Below, one piece after another: positions 8,008 through 13,789 of a stretch of 34,191 nt of DNA. This DNA is from Myxococcales bacterium UBA1660 (GTDB taxonomy: Bacteria; Myxococcota_A; Polyangia; Polyangiales; Houyiibacteriaceae). Below the pieces are notes generated by a model. It was given only the letters and a program-made list of their open reading frames with translations, had not been told where the DNA came from and ran no database searches. The stretch's first letter is position 1, and every line of letters begins with the position of its first letter. Location: positions 5,422 to 39,612 of the forward strand of contig DCLA01000016.1 in the NCBI GenBank assembly GCA_002320815.1, read 5' to 3'. The translations under genes and the position numbers were made by a program.

Positions 8008-9606
8008 ATGGGGGCCGACGACGACATCAGCCTCGACGCGCTCGAGGCGATGGAACGAGGGCAGGTGCTCGCGGACGGAACGTCCCCCGAGCGGGTCCCG
8101 CTGGCGCGCCAGCTCGCCGGGCTCTTCGGGCGCGGCTCGGGCTGGACACCGACCGCGCCTCGGTCGGACCGCGTCGCTCGGCGCGCCGCCATCCTGGGAG
8201 GGCTCCGCTCCTGGCTCGACGCCGACGCGGCCGGACTCGCGCGCTGGGAGGAGTGGCTCCGGTCCGTTGGCTCGCCGCCCACGGTGGTCGCGGGGTGGGT
8301 CGCCGCGATGGCGGGGCGCTGGGACGACGCGCTCGGGGCCTTCGACGCCGCGGCGCGGGATCCCCGGCAGGCGGCCCTGGCCTCGGCCTCCCGCGCCCTG
8401 GTCCATCTCCAGCGCGACGAAGTCGAGGAGGCGCGCTCCCTCAGCCGACGAGCCTGTCGCATCGCGCGCACCGACGAGCGGCTCTGCGACGAGTACTTCG
8501 CCAACCTCGTGTTGGCGCGGGTCCGGCGGCACGGCGGCGAGCTCGAGCTGGCGACGCGGATCCTCAGCGCGCTGGGTCGGGTGCTCCCGAACCCGTGGCG
8601 GGGCTGGTGGGCGTGGGAGGCGCTCCTCGGCGGCGCGGTGCCCGCAGGCGGCGTATCGGAGCGAGGGGGCCCTGGATCGCTGGCTGGCCGAGGGGCGCTG
8701 GCGGGCCCCGATACGCTGGCTGGCCCGGGGCTGACGGCGGGCGCGTGGGCGGAGACCTCGCGGATCGCCAGTGCGCTGACGGCCGCGGCGGCCCGGGGCG
8801 ACCAGGTCGCCGCCGCGGACCTCTGGGCGAGCCTGGCGGGGTGCCCGGTCGGGGCGCCCTTCGCCGCCGACGTCCGGGGCCTGGGGGTGGCGCTCGGTCT
8901 GGTCGCGCCCCGGGCGGAGCTGGCGCCGTGGGTCGACGGCGCGACCGACGACCCGCCGGGGGTCCTCCGCGGGCTCTGCGTCCCCGAGATCCAGAGCGAC
9001 GGACGCGAACGCGCGGCCGCCTACGTGGTCGCGACCCCGACCGCGCCGGCGCGACGGCTCTCCGCGCTGGGGGCGGCGCTCCACCACGGGGGGCCCCTCG
9101 AAGGCGAGCCCCGGGCGCAGAGCCGCGGCGCGCGAGCCCTGGCCGCGCTCCTGCTCGCGGGCCCTCGCGGGCTGCCGGACGAGCAGGTCTTCGAGGCGGC
9201 GTTCGGCTTCGCCTACGACCGCGATCGCAACTACGGGGTCTACCGCAACCTGGCCACCAAGGTGCGGCAGCGGCTCGGCGAACGGGGCTCCCTCGAACGG
9301 ACGGACGACGGCTACCGCGTGGAGCTCCGCGCGCCGATCGTGGAGCCCGACCCGCGCTGCACCGTGCCGCTCCGCGAGCTGGTCCTGCGCAGCATGAGCA
9401 CCGCCATCGAGGGGGCCGGTTCCCGGGAGCTGGCCGACGCGCTCCAGCTCCCGCTGCGCACGGTGCAGGCGATCCTGGGGGAGCTCGTCGAGGAGGGGGC
9501 CTGCGAGGTGGCCAAGGCGGGTCGCAAGGTGCTCTACCGGCTGGAGGACACCACGTTCTACGAGCCCAGCCTGACCCGACTCTCGGGCCCCGGCTCGGAA
9601 GGCTGA
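8008..9606 (+). CDS. TPR-like protein with two C-terminal winged-helix domains, probable regulator
   Basis: A 532-residue soluble protein. Residues 1-200 are helical and TPR-like (WDDALGAFDAAARDPRQAAL). A low-complexity insert with three copies of a six-residue unit follows (223-240). Residues about 372-441 resemble an OmpR/SARP-type winged helix: RGARALAALLLA, then YRNLATKVRQRLG, then GYRVEL. Residues about 453-520 form a second helix-turn-helix (SRELADALQLPLRTVQAILG) with a wing (GRKVLYRLED), like MarR/DeoR-type readers. This suggests a DNA-binding regulator with a protein-interaction N-terminus. The frame is open far upstream, but codons before 8008 run antisense through the PEGA gene. The divergent 63-nt region suggests it controls the PEGA/kinase A pair; that is inference. 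Confidence 0.78.
   Translation: MGADDDISLDALEAMERGQVLADGTSPERVPLARQLAGLFGRGSGWTPTAPRSDRVARRAAILGGLRSWLDADAAGLARWEEWLRSVGSPPTVVAGWVAAMAGRWDDALGAFDAAARDPRQAALASASRALVHLQRDEVEEARSLSRRACRIARTDERLCDEYFANLVLARVRRHGGELELATRILSALGRVLPNPWRGWWAWEALLGGAVPAGGVSERGGPGSLAGRGALAGPDTLAGPGLTAGAWAETSRIASALTAAAARGDQVAAADLWASLAGCPVGAPFAADVRGLGVALGLVAPRAELAPWVDGATDDPPGVLRGLCVPEIQSDGRERAAAYVVATPTAPARRLSALGAALHHGGPLEGEPRAQSRGARALAALLLAGPRGLPDEQVFEAAFGFAYDRDRNYGVYRNLATKVRQRLGERGSLERTDDGYRVELRAPIVEPDPRCTVPLRELVLRSMSTAIEGAGSRELADALQLPLRTVQAILGELVEEGACEVAKAGRKVLYRLEDTTFYEPSLTRLSGPGSEG
8674..8727 (+). repeat. Three 18-nt tandem units inside the regulator gene
   Basis: Three 18-nt units encode GSLAGR, GALAGP and DTLAGP. 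The 12-mer CGCTGGCTGGCC recurs exactly at 8678-8689 and 8714-8725. The block overlaps an inverted repeat, GCGTATCGG at 8651-8659 and CCGATACGC at 8708-8716. Confidence 0.7.
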
Positions 9607-9614
9607 ACGCTCAG
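9603..9614. other. Convergent-stop 12-mer CTGAACGCTCAG (copy 2)
   Basis: The stops of the winged-helix gene and the convergent lipoprotein gene are separated by ACGC. The 12-mer is identical to that at 3676-3687. Confidence 0.6.
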
Positions 9615-11182
9615 GGGAGCTCGAGGAGCAGCGTGCTCGACCAGCGGGTCTGGGTGCGACAGGGGCTCACCGCACGGGCGCGGAAGACCACCGCCTCTTC
9701 GGCGGCGGTGGTCAGCAGGTCCACCCGGCCAAAGGTCCGCGTCAGCCAGGAGGTGTCCACCTGGTGGTCGAAGGAGACCCCTTCGTCGTCGGTGAGGAAG
9801 TCGAGGAGCACCGGGCAATCGGCCCGGCTGCCGACGTTCGCGGTCTGGATGATCACGTAATCCCGCGCGCCGGCGGTGTCCGCGGTGGTCACCCGGCCGA
9901 GGTCGGCTTCGAGGGGCATGTCCGGCTCGGCCACCAAGGTCGTCAGCGGCATCCGGAAGTCGTTCTGCGGCGCGAAGGCGTCCGCGCGCAGGGCGAGGAT
10001 CCGGGCGTGGGAGACCCGGGACCCCTCGCCCAGCGACCCCGCCGCGAGGAGCCGCAGCCGCGAGCCGCCGCTCTCCACCTGCACGACTCGGGCGTAGAAC
10101 GCGGTGGTCCACGCCGCGCGAGGGAACTGCATCGCGGCGTGCAGAGGCACCCCGTCGAGCTCCCAGTTCAGGTAGAGGTCGGTCTGCCCCGGGCGCTCCG
10201 TCCCGCCGACCGCGGCGAGCAGGAGGTAGGGCTCGGAGTCGGCGGTGACCTCGAGCCGCAGGAGCTCGTCGGTCGGGGTCTCGTACTCGGAGCCTTCGAG
10301 GCGCGGAGGGACCGTCGTGTAGTCCTGGCCGTCGTCGTGCTCGAGCTCGACGAACTGGGGCTCGGCCTCCGGGGGGACCGGGAAGGCGACGATCCGGGCA
10401 TCCTCGACCACCGCGTCGGAGCCGCTCGCGTCCTGGACCTCGAGGGAGATCCGCTGCTCCACGCTGGGCCGCTCCAGGTAGGTGAAGTGCTGGAAGGGCC
10501 CCAGGGTCACGGTGTCACCGGTGTGGAACGCGCCGCCGCGGCCCACGACCCGGCCGTTGACCACCAGGCGCAACATCGCGCCGCTCTCGGCGTTGGCGCG
10601 GGTGGACGCCACCCGCGCGCTCGCGAGGACGACCCAGCCCGCCTCGTCCGCGCCGGGCACGATGGTCAGCTCCGACTCGGGGACCTCGGTCCAGTCCACC
10701 GCCATCATCTGAACGGCAGGGACCTCGACCTCCATGGCGCCGCTGGGCTGAGGCGCCTCGGTGGCCTCCCACGCGGGCTGGCAGGCCCCCTCGACACAGG
10801 TGCCCGCGTCGCCGCAGTCGACGACACCCAGACAGGCTTCGGAGAAGACCCGGGTGTACTCGAGGCGCTGGCCGTCGACGTAGACCCCGCGAGCGATCTG
10901 TCGGGCGAAGACCCCGGTCGCGTCCTGGAGCTCCACCGCCACGAACCACGAGCGCGTGGCGTCCTCCGAGCGCGGATGCATCGGCTGGTAGAAGGGGAAG
11001 GCGAGCTCGTCGGGCTGGAATTCCTTCCACTCCACCGTGCTCTCGTCGCCCCCGACGCCGACCCGGATGGAGCTCACGCGGCTCACGACGACGGCGTCGG
11101 CCTCGAAGTGGACGACCACCTGGGTCGCATCTTCGGCACACGACAGGACGCCGAGGAAACACAGCACGGCAGCGAGACGCAT
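9611..11182 (-). CDS. Large beta-rich lipoprotein of unknown function
   Basis: A 523-residue lipoprotein. The signal peptide ends GVLSC with the lipid Cys at residue 15. The mature N-terminus (AEDATQVVVHFEAD, then IRVGV) matches the start of the 28939 lipoprotein (GSDPITQVIVVVDSD, then IRLDV), so the two probably share a domain. A short cysteine cluster (about residues 118-135: SEAC, VDCGD, TCVEGAC) follows. Beyond about residue 180 the chain is strand-rich, with two or more jelly-roll-like segments (VLASARVASTRANAESGAM, then RLRLLAAGSLGEGSRVSHA). No enzyme motif is visible. The ATG at 11182 is chosen because the signal peptide starts there; 14 more in-frame codons upstream look non-coding. 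It is transcribed toward the winged-helix gene. The TATCCT 8 nt before the ATG replaces a Shine-Dalgarno. Confidence 0.75.
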   Translation of the reverse strand: MRLAAVLCFLGVLSCAEDATQVVVHFEADAVVVSRVSSIRVGVGGDESTVEWKEFQPDELAFPFYQPMHPRSEDATRSWFVAVELQDATGVFARQIARGVYVDGQRLEYTRVFSEACLGVVDCGDAGTCVEGACQPAWEATEAPQPSGAMEVEVPAVQMMAVDWTEVPESELTIVPGADEAGWVVLASARVASTRANAESGAMLRLVVNGRVVGRGGAFHTGDTVTLGPFQHFTYLERPSVEQRISLEVQDASGSDAVVEDARIVAFPVPPEAEPQFVELEHDDGQDYTTVPPRLEGSEYETPTDELLRLEVTADSEPYLLLAAVGGTERPGQTDLYLNWELDGVPLHAAMQFPRAAWTTAFYARVVQVESGGSRLRLLAAGSLGEGSRVSHARILALRADAFAPQNDFRMPLTTLVAEPDMPLEADLGRVTTADTAGARDYVIIQTANVGSRADCPVLLDFLTDDEGVSFDHQVDTSWLTRTFGRVDLLTTAAEEAVVFRARAVSPCRTQTRWSSTLLLELP

Positions 11183-11190
11183 TCGACCCG

Positions 11191-11196
11191 AGGATA
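11191..11196 (-). promoter_or_regulatory. Candidate -10 TATCCT, leaderless spacing
   Basis: TATCCT on the minus strand lies 8 nt before the lipoprotein ATG, with no purine-rich Shine-Dalgarno in between. Confidence 0.5.
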
Positions 11197-11228
11197 CCAG
11201 CCAGTGCCGCCCCGGGGGGCTCACCCTG

Positions 11229-11876
11229 TCATCGCTTTTGCGCGCGTGGACTCGCGACGGGGGCGAGCTCTTCGGTGCGCAGGAAGCGCTCGCGGTGCTG
11301 CCGGATGCGCCGGAGCTGACCGGCGTCGAAGAAGGGGGGCCCCTCGCCGCGGGTGTAGCTCATCACGTTGCCCGGCGTGTCGCTGTGGGGGTTGCCGAAG
11401 AAGTGACCGAGCTCGTGGGCCAGCACGGTGGGGCCGGCGATCGACGAGAGGATCACGTAGTGGCGCCGATTGCCGCCGGGCCCCGGCCCCCCCCGGCGCG
11501 AGCGCCAGTGGACCCCGCGGATGAAGTCGCCGGCCACGTCGACGTTGGCCAGCGCCTTCACCACGAAGACGTGAATCGTGTCGCCCTCGACCCGGGGACC
11601 GAGCGCGTGGCGATCCCCGCGGCTGAGGATCTCGGCGTGCTCGCCGGGCAGCGCCTCGCGACGCGCGACCCGGAAGGAGGTCTCCGCGGGGGCGAAGATC
11701 CGATTGGACCACTCCACGCGCTCGTCCACCCACCCGTCGGGGACCACCGGCTCGCCGTCGACCTCGGCGACCATGACCCGCAGGCCGAATGTGGTGTCCG
11801 CTCGAGCGGACGCGCTCCCGAGCGCGATCGCGAGGGCCGGGAATAGGAGAGCGATGCGGAGGAGTTGGGCAGCCAT
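11229..11876 (-). CDS. Secreted metzincin-like zinc metalloprotease
   Basis: A 215-residue exported protein. A signal peptide ends near SARA (about residue 26). The active site is HELGHFFGNPH (154-164): H154, H158 and H164 bind zinc and E155 is the general base. The Met-turn NVMSY follows at 170-174. This HExxHxxGxxH plus Met-turn arrangement defines metzincins (matrixin/archaemetzincin-like). The N-terminal half (FGLRVMVAEVDGEPVV) may act as a short pro- or support domain. At 215 residues it is compact for the clan. The ATG is chosen because the signal peptide begins there; codons upstream run antisense to the divergent gene. A TAGAGT hexamer lies 10 nt upstream. Likely periplasmic or secreted; the substrate is unknown. 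Confidence 0.87.
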   Translation of the reverse strand: MAAQLLRIALLFPALAIALGSASARADTTFGLRVMVAEVDGEPVVPDGWVDERVEWSNRIFAPAETSFRVARREALPGEHAEILSRGDRHALGPRVEGDTIHVFVVKALANVDVAGDFIRGVHWRSRRGGPGPGGNRRHYVILSSIAGPTVLAHELGHFFGNPHSDTPGNVMSYTRGEGPPFFDAGQLRRIRQHRERFLRTEELAPVASPRAQKR

Positions 11877-11886
11877 GCGCGGAGCC

Positions 11887-11892
11887 ACTCTA
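11887..11892 (-). promoter_or_regulatory. Candidate -10 TAGAGT for the metalloprotease
   Basis: TAGAGT on the minus strand lies 10 nt before the ATG. No Shine-Dalgarno is visible in those 10 nt (GGCTCCGCGC). Confidence 0.45.
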
Positions 11893-11947
11893 GCCCTCGA
11901 CCGGGGATTGCGCCGTCCGAACGCGGGCCGATCGCTGCGAGTGGCCC

Positions 11948-11953
11948 TATGCT
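11948..11953 (+). promoter_or_regulatory. Candidate -10 TATGCT for the HEAT-like membrane protein
   Basis: TATGCT lies 7 nt before the ATG at 11961. The intervening GGATCCC is too close to the start to be a good Shine-Dalgarno. An in-frame ATG at 11949 lies inside the hexamer. Confidence 0.5.
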
Positions 11954-11960
11954 GGATCCC

Positions 11961-13106
11961 ATGAGTGGCGCTTGCGAGCGCTGCGGCGAGCCCGGCTGCT
12001 CGGCGCGGCTCCATCCCCCCGGGGAAGCGAGCCTCACCATGCTCGGCATGGCCGGGTTCTCGGTCGGCGCCACCATCATCGGGCTCTGGCTGCTGCCCTC
12101 GTGGCTCCGGCGCCAGCCTCGGGTCACCCAGCCGCCGGGCCACCCGGCGCATCGCCACCGCCAAGACCGAGCGATGACGCTGGTGCTCGCCGCGCTGGTC
12201 GGCGCGACCTTCAGCCTCACCGGGCTGGTCGTCGCCGGGCTGAGCCACGACGCCCCCCCGACCGCGTGGCGCCTGAGCCTCGACCCCACACCGCCCTTCG
12301 CGTCCATGGAGCTCGACGAGGTGCTCGCCGACCTCGAGGAGGGGGACGACGCGGAGCGGCGACGGGCCGCCGAAGACCTGCGAGTCATCGCGCCTTCCCT
12401 GGGCGGGAGCGCGGTCCCGACCCTCGTCGCCGCGCACGGGCGGCTGGCGCCCCACCCCCGGCGCGCCCGGGCCGTCCGCGCGGCGCTTCGCGCCCAACGG
12501 ACGCCGGAGGCGGCGGAGGTCCTCGCCCGGTGGACGCCGCGCCTGATCGGCCGCGAACGGCTGGAGACCCTGGACTACCTCGGCGAGTGCCCGGGGCCCA
12601 ACGCGCTCGCGCGCCTCATCGAGACCAGCGAGCGCCCCGGGCTCGTGGTCGAGCGCGTGGCCGACGACTGCGTCCCCCGCGTCGCCGGAGCCATCCTGAA
12701 GCGGGCGAGCGATCCGGTGGACCGACGCAGCCTCGACCGCGCGCTGGCCCGCGGATGCCTGGCGGAGCCCGCGAGGATGCGCGACTCGGTCGGCTTCTCG
12801 GTGGTCGGGGTCTGGCGGCAGCGGGTCGCCCAGGACGGAGACCCGGGGCTCCTCACCCGCGCGCTGGCGTGCGGTCACGAGAAGGTCCTCCCGGCCGCGC
12901 TGGGGCTCCGGGCTCGAGTGGATCCGATCACCCGGCGAGAGCTGGACCTGGTCGAGTTCCTCCGGGGCGACGTCCGCTTCGACTCCCTCCTGGGCGAGAT
13001 GGAGCGGGACCCGGAGCTCCGTCGCCTGGTCGACGAGCACTACGCGACCCGATCGCCGTGGCGGGACCCGATCCGGATGCTGCCCACCGTGGGGGACCTC
13101 CGATGA
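11961..13106 (+). CDS. Membrane protein with CxxC motif and HEAT-like repeats, unknown
   Basis: A 381-residue protein. The N-terminus carries CERCGEPGC (residues 5-13), a short CxxC-x4-C cluster resembling half of a zinc ribbon. Two transmembrane helices follow (about 27-50 and 73-95). The remainder is helical and Arg/Glu/Leu-rich with repeat-like periodicity (RRRAAEDLRVIAPSLGGSAV, then RARAVRAALRAQRTPEAAEV), as in HEAT-type solenoids. No enzyme motif is visible. The stop overlaps the start of the next gene (ATGA), so the two are translated together and probably interact. It is divergent from the metalloprotease over 84 nt. The next gene is also a membrane protein of unknown family, so this looks like a two-component membrane assembly. 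Confidence 0.68.
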   Translation: MSGACERCGEPGCSARLHPPGEASLTMLGMAGFSVGATIIGLWLLPSWLRRQPRVTQPPGHPAHRHRQDRAMTLVLAALVGATFSLTGLVVAGLSHDAPPTAWRLSLDPTPPFASMELDEVLADLEEGDDAERRRAAEDLRVIAPSLGGSAVPTLVAAHGRLAPHPRRARAVRAALRAQRTPEAAEVLARWTPRLIGRERLETLDYLGECPGPNALARLIETSERPGLVVERVADDCVPRVAGAILKRASDPVDRRSLDRALARGCLAEPARMRDSVGFSVVGVWRQRVAQDGDPGLLTRALACGHEKVLPAALGLRARVDPITRRELDLVEFLRGDVRFDSLLGEMERDPELRRLVDEHYATRSPWRDPIRMLPTVGDLR

Positions 13107-13690
13107 CCCGCACCGTCTACCGCGCCTGGTGCGCGCTGCTGATCCTGGGGATCACCGCGAGCTTCGGTGTGGGCGCGCTGGTGGCCTGGCCTTCGCTCCG
13201 CCCCGCGCAGGTCGTGCGCTGCGGGACCGATCCGGTCCCCCGGGGTCACGTGCGCCTCGTGGGCTGCGACGTGGAGCCCCGGACCGCGAGCCGGGACGCC
13301 CGGGGGGTCTGGGTCGAGCTGCGCGCCGGGGCCCAGACGGTCGCACGCATGCGCACCGACGAGCCCGCCCACCGGGAGTGGGTCGAGCTGCGCCCCAGCC
13401 TGGACCGCGCGGCCCGGGACCGGTACCTGCGACGCCACGCGCAGTTGGCGCGCCTTCCGGTCGCGCTCGAGGGCTGGATCCGACCCGGCGCGATCCGCGG
13501 CGACGACCCGGAGCTCTCCCTGGACTCGCCCCGGGAGCCCCTCGCGATCGGGGGCGCGCTCTTCGGGAGCATGCTCCTCTTGGTGCTCTTCGCGCTCATG
13601 CGCTTTCGGCGCCAAGCCCGCCCGAGCCAACGCGGCTGGGCCCGGCGACGGGGTCTCTCCGCCGCGGAGGGCGACCCCGAGCCCTTCTGA
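13103..13690 (+). CDS. Two-helix membrane protein coupled to the HEAT-like gene
   Basis: A 195-residue protein of unrecognised family. A transmembrane helix lies at about residues 9-30 and a second at about 150-168 (GGALFGSMLLLVLFALM). The roughly 120-residue loop between them is strand-rich, with two cysteines (VVRCGTDPVPRGHVRLVGC) that may pair. The tail is Arg-rich and probably cytoplasmic, with the loop probably in the periplasm. The topology resembles the E3-ligase-like GIDE proteins of other bacteria (two helices with a central beta domain), but I cannot show homology. The ATG overlaps the upstream stop (ATGA) and GGGGGACCTCCG precedes it, so coupled translation is likely. Confidence 0.65.
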   Translation: MTRTVYRAWCALLILGITASFGVGALVAWPSLRPAQVVRCGTDPVPRGHVRLVGCDVEPRTASRDARGVWVELRAGAQTVARMRTDEPAHREWVELRPSLDRAARDRYLRRHAQLARLPVALEGWIRPGAIRGDDPELSLDSPREPLAIGGALFGSMLLLVLFALMRFRRQARPSQRGWARRRGLSAAEGDPEPF

Positions 13691-13725
13691 CCGGGTTCGG
13701 CGCCCTACTCTCGGCCTCGCCGCGC

Positions 13726-13731
13726 TATACT
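13726..13731 (+). promoter_or_regulatory. Candidate -10 TATACT for the Hsp70/J operon
   Basis: TATACT matches TATAAT at five of six positions and lies 58 nt before the Hsp70 ATG, giving a normal leader with GAGAGA before the start. No good -35 is visible at 16-18 nt, so an activator or alternative sigma factor is possible. Confidence 0.4.
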
Positions 13732-13789
13732 GCCCGGCCTCGATGGTTCGACGAATCGCGTCCGCTCACCCCCGAATCGAGAGAGCCCG

